The notes beneath the pieces are model-generated. The model searched no databases. It saw nothing but the letters and a program-made list of their open reading frames with translations, and had not been told where the DNA came from. Shown here one piece after another: positions 9,406 to 18,857 of a stretch of 64,000 nucleotides of DNA; position 1 is the first letter of the stretch; each line of letters opens with the position of its first letter. The DNA comes from Sutcliffiella rhizosphaerae (GTDB lineage Bacteria; Bacillota; Bacilli; Bacillales; Bacillaceae_I): assembly GCF_917563925.1 (NCBI RefSeq), contig NZ_CAKJTJ010000007.1, positions 119,784 through 183,783 of the forward strand. Reading direction: 5' to 3'. The position numbers and the translations under genes were made by a program.

Positions 9406-9885
9406 TTAGAAAAATAATTTATATGCACTATAATTAAATATATTTCCTGGATTCATCGGTGGAGTCTCTTTTAATAAATGAAGGTTAGGAAGTTTTGTGC
9501 AATAGTGAATTAATAGAGAAGAATCTGGACTATTTTGTAGATCATCTAGTGTTATGAAGGCTGCATCATACAACTCACTTTCTTGAAAAACAACATTAGT
9601 ATGATGGGGCGTACATAAAAACAGAAGCATATTATCACTTATTTTTTCCATTATAACACCTGAACGGACTCCAATAAGTCCTTCCACTTTGACTTCTATT
9701 CCTGTTTCCTCCATGATCTCTCTTTTAACAGCTTCATCTACCGTCTCATTTTTCTCTACAAATCCTGCTGGAAATGACCATTTTCCTTTCAGACCACCGT
9801 AGCGTTTTTTTACTACAAGCCATCTACCATCTTCTGAAATGACTATTCCTGCAACTGCAAGCCAAACATTTTCTCTTTTTGCCAT
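9406..9885 (-). CDS. NUDIX hydrolase
   Basis: A 159-residue protein from ATG at 9885 (MAKRENVWLAVAG), chosen because GGGGGAG lies 6 bp upstream; the longer frame to 9933 has no such site. The Nudix box starting at GFVEKNETVDEAVKRE and ending EETGIE lies near residues 42-64 and contains the metal-binding REIMEE core. Such enzymes hydrolyse nucleoside diphosphate derivatives; the substrate cannot be told. It lies 93 bp downstream of yumB on the same strand. Confidence 0.85.
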   Translation of the reverse strand: MAKRENVWLAVAGIVISEDGRWLVVKKRYGGLKGKWSFPAGFVEKNETVDEAVKREIMEETGIEVKVEGLIGVRSGVIMEKISDNMLLFLCTPHHTNVVFQESELYDAAFITLDDLQNSPDSSLLIHYCTKLPNLHLLKETPPMNPGNIFNYSAYKLFF

Positions 9886-9978
9886 ATAAACTCCCCCTTT
9901 TGTTTCCTTATATGTTAACAAGAAAAAATGCAAAAAGAAAAGCCACTCTTTTAAAAGAGCAGCCTTTTTTCATCTATG

Positions 9979-11196
9979 TTATAGAACGTTAAATTTCCCT
10001 TTTTTCATGACAAGTCCAGCTCCACCTATCATGTAAAGTGCACGGTTATCAACCATTTTCTTCATGAAGGAAGCCTTTGATCCCCAAATTTTTCGACCGA
10101 ACACAACACCAATTGCGTCGTCATCTCCTAAGGAGCAAACTGTACCTTTTAAATCAGGAGTGAATGTTTGTAATTCTCCCTGTTCACGAACCAATACTGC
10201 TAGGTTCTTCGCACATACTTCACCTTGTTGCATAGCGATTTGTGCAGTTGGTGGATATGGACGGTTAATTTCTTCATTGATAATTAAAGAACAGTCACCA
10301 ACGATGAATACATCATCATGACCTGGAGCACGTAAGTAAGAATCTACTTTCACACGACCACGCATGTTTTCGAATCCGGAATCTTCCACTAAGTGGTTTC
10401 CACGGACCCCAGCAGCCCAAACTACTGTACCTGCTTTGATTTCTTCCACTTCTTCGTCTTTTGCTACGATAATTCCCTCTTCTGTTGCTTCTTTAATCGC
10501 AGTACCAATTTTGAATTCTACGCCTTTACGTTCAAGCGTATTTACAGCGTATTCTACAAGTTCTGGATCAAATCCTGGAAGCACAGTTGGTGCAGCTTCT
10601 ACACATACAATGCGTACTCTGTCTTTTGGAATATCAAATTCTTGACAAAGTTCTGGAACACGATTTACTAGTTCTCCAAGGAATTCAATACCTGTAAACC
10701 CTGCACCACCAACAATAATAGTTAAACGATCGTCACGGCGATGTGCTTCTGTATTGTAAGTAGCAAACTGATACTCAATATGTTCACGGATTTTACGTGC
10801 AACATTTAAGTTCGCAATCGAGAAGGCATGCTCTTTCAAACCTTTAATTCCAAAAGTTTCTGCTTCATATCCTAGACCAACTACTAGGTAGTCATAGGAG
10901 ATGTTACCGCCTTTTGCAAGTGCAACAGTTTTTTCTTCTTTGTTGATTCCAGTTACAGTATCAACTAAGAAGTTAACTTTACTGCGGTCAATAACATCCG
11001 TAATTTTGTATCTTGTACGATCAGCAGGCAATGTTCCAGCTGATGCTTCATGTAGCCATGTTGACTCATAGTGATAATCGTTTTTGTTGACAAGCGTGAT
11101 TTCAGCTTCGTTCACACCAATCAATTTTTGAAGACGTACAGCTGTAACTAATCCACCGTAACCGGCACCTAGAATAACAATACTTGGCTTTTTCAA
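9979..11196 (-). CDS. yumB: Type II NADH dehydrogenase-like flavoprotein YumB
   Basis: A 405-residue FAD/NAD(P) oxidoreductase of the Ndh family, passing electrons from NADH to quinone at the membrane face. The FAD fold starts [14 protein letters not shown], the second dinucleotide motif is [12 protein letters not shown] near residue 164, and the second FAD block is VFIVGDCSL near residue 300. The start is taken as TTG at 11196 (LKKPSIVIL), with AAGGTGG 11 bp upstream; longer N-terminal extensions look unrelated to the fold. A Rex-like operator lies upstream. Confidence 0.88.
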   Translation of the reverse strand: MKKPSIVILGAGYGGLVTAVRLQKLIGVNEAEITLVNKNDYHYESTWLHEASAGTLPADRTRYKITDVIDRSKVNFLVDTVTGINKEEKTVALAKGGNISYDYLVVGLGYEAETFGIKGLKEHAFSIANLNVARKIREHIEYQFATYNTEAHRRDDRLTIIVGGAGFTGIEFLGELVNRVPELCQEFDIPKDRVRIVCVEAAPTVLPGFDPELVEYAVNTLERKGVEFKIGTAIKEATEEGIIVAKDEEVEEIKAGTVVWAAGVRGNHLVEDSGFENMRGRVKVDSYLRAPGHDDVFIVGDCSLIINEEINRPYPPTAQIAMQQGEVCAKNLAVLVREQGELQTFTPDLKGTVCSLGDDDAIGVVFGRKIWGSKASFMKKMVDNRALYMIGGAGLVMKKGKFNVL

Positions 11197-11315
11197 ATGA
11201 ATCACATCCACCTTTTTATTCGATTTTATAAAATATAAAAATAAGGACACTGCAACAAATTTCACTTACCCATTCTTACTATCCGCTAAAATGAAAAATT
11301 TATGAAAACAACTGA

Positions 11316-11333
11316 TTGTGAAACACTTCACGA
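11316..11333 (-). promoter_or_regulatory. Rex-like operator upstream of yumB
   Basis: TTGTGAA-ACAC-TTCACGA is a near-perfect match to the Rex consensus TTGTGAA-N4-TTCACAA (one mismatch). Rex represses respiratory genes such as ndh when NADH/NAD is low. The site lies 120 bp upstream of yumB, a fitting target. Confidence 0.7.
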
Positions 11334-11607
11334 ATACAGACGGCAAAAAAGTGCGAAATCTGTCAAAAAATATTAATTACCTACCTAACATCATATGCTT
11401 TTTCCTTCTACTTTTCAAGACAAAATCTTAGTTTGGAAATATTCCGAAAAAGGAAGTTAAACAATAAGGAAATACTTATATTGTTTTCCGAAAATTTCAC
11501 CTATTTCAAGTATATGTTCCCTTTTTTCATCTATTGAAAACAGAAATCATTAGAAAATTGTGCTATGATAATGGAAGAACTTAAATTTTTTAGGGGGATA
11601 GGAATCG
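11334..11607. other. Divergent intergenic region between yumB and yumC
   Basis: AT-rich, with no gene. TATGATAAT near 11562 could be the yumC -10 region, but no convincing -35 is seen. Apart from the Rex site to its left nothing else is recognised. Confidence 0.4.
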
Positions 11608-12600
11608 ATGAGCGAAGAACAAAAAGTTTATGACATCACCATCATAGGTGGGGGACCAACTGGATTATTTACTGCTTTCTATGGTGGAATGAGACAGGCT
11701 AGCGTTAAAATTATTGAAAGCTTACCACAGTTAGGTGGGCAATTATCCGCGTTGTATCCTGAAAAGTACATATACGATATTGCAGGATTTCCAAAAGTTC
11801 GTGCCCAAGAATTAATCGATAACTTAAAAGAACAAATGTCCAAGTTTGAGCCCACTGTTGCACTAGAGCAATCTGTTCAAACACTTGAAAAAATGGGCGA
11901 TGGCACGTTCAAAATCGGTACAGATAAAGAAATCCATTATTCCAAAGCTGTCATCATTACTGCAGGTAATGGAGCGTTCCAACCCCGACGTCTAGAGCTG
12001 GATAATGCCACAGACTATGAGAATAAAAACATTCATTATTTTGTGGACGATATGAACAAGTTCTCAGGCAAGAAAGTAGTGGTTTTTGGTGGTGGCGATT
12101 CCGCAGTGGATTGGGCACTGATGCTAGAACCAATCGCAGAAAAAGTAACACTTGTTCACCGCCGTGACAAGTTCCGTGCACATGAGCACAGTGTAGATAA
12201 TTTGATGAATTCAAAGGTGGATATAAAAACCCCTTATGTTCCTGCTGAACTGATTGGTGATGAACATGCCATTAAGCAAGTGGTGTTGGAAAAAGTAAAA
12301 TCAGAGGATAAGGAAGTACTAGAGGTTGACGATGTCATAGTAAATTACGGCTTCGTTTCTTCTCTTGGTCCAATTAAAGATTGGGGTCTTGAGATTGAAA
12401 AGAACTCTATTGTCGTTAACTCTAAAATGGAAACGAACATTCCTGGAATCTATGCAGCAGGAGATATTTGTACGTATGAAGGTAAAGTGAAACTGATTGC
12501 ATGCGGTTTCGGTGAAGCACCAACTGCCGTGAACAATGCAAAATCCTATATTGATCCAAAAGCGAAAGTTCAACCGCTTCATAGTACTAGTTTATTCTAA
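11608..12600 (+). CDS. yumC: Ferredoxin--NADP+ reductase, thioredoxin-reductase-like
   Basis: A 330-residue FAD enzyme of the YumC type that moves electrons between NADPH and ferredoxin or flavodoxin. The FAD motif [16 protein letters not shown] is at residues about 11-26. The NADPH motif [14 protein letters not shown] is near residue 153. The C-terminal FAD motif is [13 protein letters not shown] near residue 282. It resembles thioredoxin reductase but lacks the CxxC redox pair, as expected of this family. ATG with AGGGGGATAGG upstream. Divergent from yumB; ends at a strong shared terminator. Confidence 0.93.
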   Translation: MSEEQKVYDITIIGGGPTGLFTAFYGGMRQASVKIIESLPQLGGQLSALYPEKYIYDIAGFPKVRAQELIDNLKEQMSKFEPTVALEQSVQTLEKMGDGTFKIGTDKEIHYSKAVIITAGNGAFQPRRLELDNATDYENKNIHYFVDDMNKFSGKKVVVFGGGDSAVDWALMLEPIAEKVTLVHRRDKFRAHEHSVDNLMNSKVDIKTPYVPAELIGDEHAIKQVVLEKVKSEDKEVLEVDDVIVNYGFVSSLGPIKDWGLEIEKNSIVVNSKMETNIPGIYAAGDICTYEGKVKLIACGFGEAPTAVNNAKSYIDPKAKVQPLHSTSLF

Positions 12601-12617
12601 AACTCAGTTTAGTGTGC

Positions 12618-12649
12618 AACCACCCTCGATTTGTTCGGGGGTGGTTTTT
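12618..12649. terminator. Terminator between yumC and the converging VOC pseudogene
   Basis: AACCACCC / GGGGTGGTT with a short loop and T-run on the plus strand and A-run on the other side. It suits both converging transcripts. Confidence 0.8.
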
Positions 12650-12651
12650 AC

Positions 12652-13078
12652 TTATTTTGTTGCTGCCATATTTACTATGCCCGATGAGTTCATCAATACA
12701 ATTCTCCAACCATCGGAATCTTCCACTGTAACACCAGCTTTCTCCCAATACGGATTTTCTGGTGGCACCGAATCATACCCCATAGCTTTTAATCTATTTG
12801 TGATTTCTTGTATGGTTTTACTATTAGGAATATAAAATACAAGGAGATAATCCTTTGTCGGAGCAGGACAGGGGCTCCCCTCTTTATATTGGGTAAACTC
12901 TAAATGATAGTTGCAATCAAGAAGCCCAATGATTATACCCATTATGTGCTCTAAATGAACCCACTTTCATTAAGCATATTCCCTTACAATAGAAGTGTTC
13001 TATTACTTTAAGTTGATTAGTAGGACGCGCTACTCGAATCTGCGCTACGTTCATTGCTTTTGACCATTGATTTTCCAT
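12652..13078 (-). pseudogene. VOC (glyoxalase/bleomycin-resistance fold) protein broken by a one-base frameshift
   Basis: From ATG 13078, with GGAGGGGGGTGAGA just upstream, a frame reads MENQWSKAMNVAQIRVARP and on to FRAHNGYN, then stops. The adjacent frame continues IIIGLLDCNYHLEFTQY to a typical VOC C-terminus (NPYWEKAGVTVEDSDGW). The combined length of 427 bp is one base more than whole codons, so one inserted base (or two deleted) near 12935-12945 explains it. Together the halves give a normal-length VOC protein of about 140 residues. A sequencing error is the alternative. Confidence 0.8.
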
Positions 13079-13243
13079 TCTCACCCCCCTCCACTACCAT
13101 CATTATATTAAAAATGGAAGGGAAAGCCCTCCGTATGATTAATGAATTCAATCCTACTTTTGTTGTAATTAACCCATCAAACATAAAAAATTACACAAAA
13201 TACTAATAATTATATTTTTTTACAATTCATATTTTGATTGCAT

Positions 13244-13270
13244 TTGTCTTAACATTAATTATGCTATAAT
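13244..13270 (+). promoter_or_regulatory. Candidate promoter of the glnK-glnL-like operon
   Basis: TATAAT at 13265-13270 with an extended TG two bases before it, and TTGTCT at 13244-13249 as a weak -35 (15-bp spacing). It lies 73 bp before the kinase start. Confidence 0.5.
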
Positions 13271-13342
13271 CAAAAGAAAGACTATTCAGATAGTATGGAT
13301 TAAATTAAAAAGAAGTAAAAGAAATAAAGGGGTATCATTTTT

Positions 13343-14632
13343 TTGATGACAGATTATATGAAGAAATATATTAGTATACAGATTCTCTTTATTGCTTTAG
13401 CTACTGCTATATCCGGAGAGCTACGGATAGCTCCATTTGGATGGGAATTCCGATTCGGGTTAGGCAGCAGTATTTTTTTTCTGCTTTTGTTGTTAATGAA
13501 TCACGTTCCGATGATTCGAACAGGAATTTTCACTGGGATAGTGGTAGTCGTTTTTCGTACTTTAACTAGTAGTACTTTTACGGTAAATCCAACTATGTTT
13601 TTCGATGTTCTTCTGACCCATATTCCAGCAATGTTTTATTATATTGCCTTTGCACTCGGATTAAGTTTAATACCGAAAGAGTTATTCAAATCACGTCTAC
13701 TATTGCTAGGTGTGGTTGTGGTTTTAGTAGATTTTGGTTCTAACATAGTGGAGATATGGTGTCGGAAGCTACTTACTATCACGACCCCTCTATTATGGTC
13801 AGAATGGCTTACATTATTAGTAGTAGCAATTGTCCGAGTCTTTTTTATTATTGGCTTATATGCAAATTTCATTTTAAAACAATTGCAAGTATTACACCTA
13901 GAACAACAAAAGAGATTTGAACAGATGCTTAAAGTAGGATCTAGTCTTTATAGTGAGAGTTTTTACATGAAGAAAATGCTCGAATCAATTGAAGATCTCA
14001 CCCTTAGTAGCTACGAACTTTATCGTCGTCTATTGCAAAATCAACTACAAGAATATAGTAAACATGCCCTTACCATTGCTGAAGGGGTCCACGAAATAAA
14101 AAAGGATGCGCAGCGAATAAGGGCTGGGCTGCAAAAATTAAATAAGCAAACGGAAACGAAAGTAGACATGAGTTTGGCGGAGATATTAGATTTTGTTATA
14201 AAAGCTAACTTACAATACAGTGAGTGGTTCGGAAAGAACCTTTCCATTGAACATAGTCTAAAAGTAAATTATGTTACCTCACAACACCTACCGCTTCTGA
14301 TTGTCCTAAATAATCTTGTTGCTAATGCAATTGAAGCTACAGAGGATACAGGGATCATACATATAAGTTTATATGAAGACATCGACTCTACTATTTTTAT
14401 TGTACAAGATGTAGGAAATGGGATTAAAAAACAAGATCTACCGTACATTTTCGAACCAGGATATACGACAAAATACAATCAAGAAGGTATCGCAGCAACT
14501 GGAATTGGGTTGTCTCATGTTAAAAATATTATTGAATTATTTGATGGAGAAATTGACGTCTTTTCTTCTGAAGGGGAAGGGACTAAATTTGTCATGAAAC
14601 TTTCAACGGTGAAACTAAAATTTAGGGAGTAG
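13343..14632 (+). CDS. glnK: Glutamine-type sensor histidine kinase (GlnK/YcbA-like)
   Basis: A 429-residue membrane sensor kinase. The N-terminal 180 residues hold about five to six hydrophobic segments. A helical phosphoacceptor-like region contains VHEIKKDAQRI near residue 245. The ATPase domain has the N box LNNLVANAIEA (about 325) and then VQDVGNGI, PYIFEPGYTT and GIGLSHV. The start is TTG 13343 or ATG 13346, after AAAGGGG. It abuts the response-regulator gene with no gap. The GlnK assignment rests on the GlnL-type partner and the glutamine-type transporter next door. Confidence 0.75.
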   Translation: MMTDYMKKYISIQILFIALATAISGELRIAPFGWEFRFGLGSSIFFLLLLLMNHVPMIRTGIFTGIVVVVFRTLTSSTFTVNPTMFFDVLLTHIPAMFYYIAFALGLSLIPKELFKSRLLLLGVVVVLVDFGSNIVEIWCRKLLTITTPLLWSEWLTLLVVAIVRVFFIIGLYANFILKQLQVLHLEQQKRFEQMLKVGSSLYSESFYMKKMLESIEDLTLSSYELYRRLLQNQLQEYSKHALTIAEGVHEIKKDAQRIRAGLQKLNKQTETKVDMSLAEILDFVIKANLQYSEWFGKNLSIEHSLKVNYVTSQHLPLLIVLNNLVANAIEATEDTGIIHISLYEDIDSTIFIVQDVGNGIKKQDLPYIFEPGYTTKYNQEGIAATGIGLSHVKNIIELFDGEIDVFSSEGEGTKFVMKLSTVKLKFRE

Positions 14633-15529
14633 ATGGAGATGATTTCCTATTGTATTGTGGATGATAATGCAGCAAGTAGAAGAATGATTGAAAATATAAT
14701 AGAAGATTGTGCCCTAGGTAAGGTAATCGGCAGTACTATTGGGGGGAGAGAAGCAATTGATATAATCTTATCCTCAAAGCCCAATGTGATATTAATAGAT
14801 TTACTAATGCCTGAACTAGATGGAATAGAAATGATAAAAGAGTTGAAAACACATGGTTATAATGGAAAATTCATTATGATTTCACAGATAAATAATAAAG
14901 AAATGGTTGGAGAGGCATATAAGGTCGGAATTGAATTTTTTATTCATAAACCTATTAACAGTATTGAAGTTGAAGCTGTCTTAAAAAAAATTAATAAGCA
15001 ATTATCTCTAGATCAATCGATTGTTGCGATAAAGGCATCATTAGCAAGTATAGAATCTATGCAGCCCGCTCTCAACCATAATTCGTCTAAACTATCCGTA
15101 ATGGAAGCTGTACAACACATCCTGAAGGATCTTGGTGTGCTAGCTGAAAAAGGTAGCAAAGATATTATTATTGCAATGGAACTTCTCATCCAAAAGGATT
15201 ATGAAAGAGAACTACCGCCATTAAACGAATTATATAAACTGGTTGCGCAACGTTTCGTAGGAGAAAAAAATATAATTAAAGAAAAAAAAGCCATTGAGCA
15301 ACGAGTGCGTAGAACGATTGGTGTTGCTTTAAAAAATATTGCTTCTATTGGACTGACAGATTATACACATCCAAAATTTGAGCAATACGCCTCCCTATTT
15401 TTTGAATTTCAGGATGTCCGAAATAAGATGAAGGCCATGGAAAGTAATCAGAAAAACACAACTACTAAGGTAAACGTTAAGAAGTTCTTGCAAGTTCTTT
15501 ATTTGGAGACATTAGAAAAAATAAAGTGA
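14633..15529 (+). CDS. glnL: Response regulator with YcbB/GlnL-type output domain
   Basis: A 298-residue regulator. The receiver domain (1-120) has the acidic pair in IVDDNAASRR, the phosphoacceptor aspartate in LIDLLMPELDG near residue 56, and the lysine in IHKPI near residue 105. The C-terminal part (about 150-298; VQHILKDLGVLAEKGSKDI, RVRRTIGVALKNIASIG) fits the YcbB domain that binds DNA in B. subtilis GlnL. The start codon touches the kinase stop. It probably controls the converging glutamine transporter; that target is inferred. Confidence 0.78.
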   Translation: MEMISYCIVDDNAASRRMIENIIEDCALGKVIGSTIGGREAIDIILSSKPNVILIDLLMPELDGIEMIKELKTHGYNGKFIMISQINNKEMVGEAYKVGIEFFIHKPINSIEVEAVLKKINKQLSLDQSIVAIKASLASIESMQPALNHNSSKLSVMEAVQHILKDLGVLAEKGSKDIIIAMELLIQKDYERELPPLNELYKLVAQRFVGEKNIIKEKKAIEQRVRRTIGVALKNIASIGLTDYTHPKFEQYASLFFEFQDVRNKMKAMESNQKNTTTKVNVKKFLQVLYLETLEKIK

Positions 15530-15557
15530 GAGGCGAATAGCTGCCGCCTCACTTTAC
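15521..15557. terminator. Bidirectional terminator between glnL and glnP
   Basis: AAAGTGAGAGGCG and CGCCTCACTTT form a long stem with A and T runs on both sides. It overlaps the glnL stop and serves both converging operons. Confidence 0.8.
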
Positions 15558-15568
15558 TTTATAGGTAG

Positions 15569-16222
15569 CTACAAATGCTTCGCTTCAAATCGTCTAGCAG
15601 AAAGCGAGAGCAGATAGTTTACAGTAAAATACATTAATGCGACTAATATTAAAATCGGGATAACTTGGTCTTGATTACCTCCGCCATTAATAATACGGGC
15701 ATGATGCATTAATTCTGGTAAGGCTATTACAACTGCTAATGAAGTATCTTTTAATAGAGCAATAAATTGGCTTACCGTTGGTGGAACCATTCGTTGTATA
15801 GCTTGCGGTAAGGTTATATATCTAAGTGTTTGAATATAATTTAAACCGGACGATCTTGCTGCTTCAATCTGCCCTTTATCGATAGAATTTAAACCACTTC
15901 GAATTAGTTCAGAAATTAACGCTGCCTCAAAAATGGTTAAACCAGCAATTGCTGCTGTAAAAGTATCCATTTTTATTCCAACCTCTGGAAGTGCGAAGCG
16001 CATAAAGAAAATGATTAACAGCAGTGGTAAATTCCGAATAATATTTACTGCAAATGCCAGAAACTGTGAAAGAATCGGCACTTTTGCATAGCGGATAATG
16101 GCAATAAGAGTACCTAATGTAAAGCTAAGTACGATGGCAATACCAGCGACCTTCAATGTCATCCAAAACCCAGACAATAGAAAAGATATATTGGCGGAAG
16201 AATAAGCACCTATAAAATCCAT
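15569..16222 (-). CDS. glnP: Glutamine-type ABC transporter permease (GlnP-like)
   Basis: A 217-residue polar amino acid permease with about five membrane segments. The cytoplasmic EAA loop that contacts the ATPase is EAARSSGLNYIQTLRYITLPQ near residue 121. It partners the adjacent permease as a heterodimer. A 12-bp gap to the upstream permease gene shows one transcript. It is the last gene of the glnQ-glnH-glnM-glnP series. Confidence 0.85.
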   Translation of the reverse strand: MDFIGAYSSANISFLLSGFWMTLKVAGIAIVLSFTLGTLIAIIRYAKVPILSQFLAFAVNIIRNLPLLLIIFFMRFALPEVGIKMDTFTAAIAGLTIFEAALISELIRSGLNSIDKGQIEAARSSGLNYIQTLRYITLPQAIQRMVPPTVSQFIALLKDTSLAVVIALPELMHHARIINGGGNQDQVIPILILVALMYFTVNYLLSLSARRFEAKHL

Positions 16223-16234
16223 TGCTTTCCCTCC

Positions 16235-16873
16235 TTAATGACTGGCTGAAAGTCGACGTTCTAAATATTCGACTATAAAGCTCAGTGGTATAGTAATAAC
16301 TAGATAGAATAGTGCAACGAAAATATAAACACTAAACACTACATAAGTCTGCGACGATACGAGATCCGCATAATACATGAGATCTAAACCAGCGACGACC
16401 CCAAGTATTGAAGAGTTTTTCACTAGATTTATTGATTGATTTCCAAGTGGAGGAATAACAATCTTAAAAGCCTGAGGTAAAATAATATAGCGCATAGTTT
16501 GAATATAGGTTAAACCAGAGGAACGTGCTGCCTCAGTTTGTCCTTTTGGAATAGAGAGGATTCCGGCACGGATTGATTCTGCGATAAATGCTGCAGTATA
16601 AACTATTAACCCTAAAGTCCCAGCTGTAAATCCACCTAATTGGAATCCTAAATAAAATAAAAACACAATAAGCAGCAGTGGGATATTACGGATAAACTCA
16701 ACATATGCTGTTCCCAACCAATTTAGAGGTCTGATAGGGGCAATCCGAAAAACAGCAATAATAGTGCCGAGCACAAAACTGCCAACAAGAGCTATCATAC
16801 TGGCAACAAGGGTATTTCGAAACCCTTCAAAAAACATATCCCAATAGTTGACTAAAATTTCAATGTTAATCAC
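16235..16873 (-). CDS. glnM: Glutamine-type ABC transporter permease (GlnM-like)
   Basis: A 212-residue permease paralogous to its downstream neighbour, with EAARSSGLTYIQTMRYIILPQ as EAA loop. The start is set at GTG 16873 (VINIEILVNYWDMFF) because AGGAGGAT lies 6-8 bp upstream; the longer frame to 16906 runs through that site. A hairpin between this gene and glnH may lower permease expression relative to the binding protein. Confidence 0.85.
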   Translation of the reverse strand: MINIEILVNYWDMFFEGFRNTLVASMIALVGSFVLGTIIAVFRIAPIRPLNWLGTAYVEFIRNIPLLLIVFLFYLGFQLGGFTAGTLGLIVYTAAFIAESIRAGILSIPKGQTEAARSSGLTYIQTMRYIILPQAFKIVIPPLGNQSINLVKNSSILGVVAGLDLMYYADLVSSQTYVVFSVYIFVALFYLVITIPLSFIVEYLERRLSASH

Positions 16874-16914
16874 GAAAGGATCCTCCTGTTTGAAAATTGG
16901 ATACAATGGTTTTT

Positions 16915-16951
16915 GAAAAGGATAGGAGCTTATATTCTCCTATCCTTTTCT
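16915..16951 (-). terminator. Hairpin between glnH and glnM
   Basis: GAAAAGGATAGGAG / CTCCTATCCTTTTC is a perfect 14-bp stem with an 8-base loop just after glnH. Such leaky hairpins often allow more binding protein than permease; that effect is inferred. Confidence 0.7.
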
Positions 16952-16956
16952 ATTAA

Positions 16957-17769
16957 TTAATCTTCTGGAGTCTCACCAATCCACTTTTCATAGAGCTTGT
17001 CATATTCTCCACTTTCTTTCAGACTTGCTAAAATTTCATTGATTTTATTAACAAACTCATCGTCACCCTTTTTCACAGCAATACCATAAGGCTCATCTGT
17101 GAACGTGCCACCAACTACTTCATAGTTAGGGTCTTGTTGTGCCATCCCATAAAGAATAGCATTATCTGTTGTTAGGGTGTCACCTTGACCAGCTTTTAGA
17201 GCTAAGAATGCGTCTTGGTAGTTTTCAAATTCAAGTACTGTTGCATCTGGAGCTTGTTCACGGATATTAACTGCCGAAGTGGAACCTTTTACAGCAAGAA
17301 CAGTCACTCCTTCTGTTACATCCTCAATACTTTGAATAGGACTTCCTTTTTCCACTAATAATGATTGACCCGCATTAAAATATACATCAGAGAAACCAAC
17401 CTCATTTTTACGCTCTTCCGTAATGGTCATCGTTGCAATAATAGCGTCAATTTCCCCATTATTTAGCATAGGAATACGCGTTTTAGATGTTACTTCTACT
17501 AATTTGATTTTTTTCTCATCACCTAGAATATCTTTGGCAATTTCTTTTGCGATATCAATATCAAAACCTTCAATTTCTTTTGTTCCAGGATCTTGTAAAC
17601 CAAATAACTTTGTATCAAATTTAACACCAACTACAAATTCATCTCTTTCTTTAATTGCATCCAATGTGGAACCATCTCCATCCCCTGAAGTAGTCCCTCC
17701 ACCACAGGCTGCTAAAACTAAGACAATTGCAAATGATAATACACCCAAGAATAATTTTCTTTTCATCAT
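16957..17769 (-). CDS. glnH: Glutamine-type ABC transporter substrate-binding lipoprotein
   Basis: A 270-residue lipoprotein with signal peptide MMKRKLFLGVLSFAIVLVLAAC and cysteine at residue 22 in the lipobox LAAC. The family-3 solute-binding fold follows: DEFVVGVKFDTKLFG, GFDIDIAKEIAK, IDAIIATMTITEERK, EPYGIAVKKGD. It delivers a polar amino acid, most likely glutamine given the neighbouring system. It is separated from glnQ by 172 bp. Confidence 0.88.
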   Translation of the reverse strand: MMKRKLFLGVLSFAIVLVLAACGGGTTSGDGDGSTLDAIKERDEFVVGVKFDTKLFGLQDPGTKEIEGFDIDIAKEIAKDILGDEKKIKLVEVTSKTRIPMLNNGEIDAIIATMTITEERKNEVGFSDVYFNAGQSLLVEKGSPIQSIEDVTEGVTVLAVKGSTSAVNIREQAPDATVLEFENYQDAFLALKAGQGDTLTTDNAILYGMAQQDPNYEVVGGTFTDEPYGIAVKKGDDEFVNKINEILASLKESGEYDKLYEKWIGETPED

Positions 17770-17941
17770 AATTACCCCTTCCCTTTAATAATTGTACATT
17801 TATTAATTTTAGGCGCCTGCTACTAGTAAACTACACGCTTTTACCACGAAAGTAATAGATTTGCTTCTACCCCTACTATTCCATTCCTATCAAAGCGCTC
17901 CCATTTATACGTCGCAATGCCGGCGCCTTCATTTCTATTAT

Positions 17942-18667
17942 TTAATGTAATAAACGGCTGAGGAACGTACGAGTTCGCTCTTCTTTCGGGTTAGAAAAGA
18001 ATTCGGCAGGAATTGCTTCTTCTACAATTTGACCTTCATCCATAAAGATGATTCGGTCTGCCACTTCTTTTGCAAAACCCATTTCATGTGTCACAACAAC
18101 CATCGTCATACCTTCGCGGGCAAGTGTTTTCATAACATCCAAAACTTCTCCAATCATTTCTGGATCGAGTGCGGATGTAGGTTCGTCAAAAAGCATTACG
18201 GTAGGCTTCATCGCAAGACCTCTTGCAATAGCTACACGTTGCTGTTGACCACCTGATAATTGTGCTGGAAACGAATTTGCTTTGTCTGGAATTCCAACCT
18301 TATGTAAATATCGCATCGCTGTTTCTTTTGCTTCTTCATCCGTTACTTTAACAACTTTTTTAGGAGCCAACGTAATATTATCAATTACTTTTCTATGTGG
18401 ATAAAGATTAAAATGCTGAAAAACCATACCTATATCGCGCCGTACTTTATTTATATTTGTCTTCTTGTGATGGATTGGTGTTTCATTTACAAAAAGCTCA
18501 CCATCAGTAATCCCCTCAAGGCGGTTAATACATCGTAATAACGTGCTTTTTCCAGATCCTGAAGGACCAATAACGACCACAACTTCCCCTCGATTTATTG
18601 TTAGATTAATATCTTTCAATACGTGAAAATCCCCAAAATGCTTGTTCACATTACGAAAAAGGATCAA
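17942..18667 (-). CDS. glnQ: Glutamine-type ABC transporter ATP-binding protein
   Basis: A 241-residue ATPase: Walker [10 protein letters not shown] (about 33-41), Q-loop in VFQHFNLYP, signature LSGGQQQR, Walker [15 protein letters not shown], switch histidine in VVTHEM. The start is TTG at 18667 with AGGAGGGG upstream. It is first in the series; the 172-bp gap to glnH may hold a further promoter, and two GGCGCC palindromes lie in it (about 17812 and 17922). Confidence 0.9.
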   Translation of the reverse strand: MILFRNVNKHFGDFHVLKDINLTINRGEVVVVIGPSGSGKSTLLRCINRLEGITDGELFVNETPIHHKKTNINKVRRDIGMVFQHFNLYPHRKVIDNITLAPKKVVKVTDEEAKETAMRYLHKVGIPDKANSFPAQLSGGQQQRVAIARGLAMKPTVMLFDEPTSALDPEMIGEVLDVMKTLAREGMTMVVVTHEMGFAKEVADRIIFMDEGQIVEEAIPAEFFSNPKEERTRTFLSRLLH

Positions 18668-18792
18668 ATTTACCCCTCCTGTTGCTTTAAATTAAAAAGT
18701 CCAAAGTAAACCTTTGGGACTGCCTTCATTTCATCTTATAATTGTCCCTACAAGATACTACTAAATACTACAAATATTCAGAATAATAAATA

Positions 18793-18840
18793 AAAAAACC
18801 TCCATCACGATGATTGAATGTACAACATTGTGATGGAGAT
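18793..18840 (-). terminator. Terminator of the 401-residue hypothetical gene
   Basis: CTCCATCAC / GTGATGGAG stem with a long loop followed by T7 on the minus strand. Confidence 0.75.
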
Positions 18841-18857
18841 TGTGAAATGAATTACTC

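Noticed and set aside
9936..9975. Terminator between yumB and the NUDIX gene
   Set aside because: Only CTCTTTT/AAAAGAG pairs, without room for a loop; the GC-rich flanks are direct repeats (GCC...GCC), not complementary.
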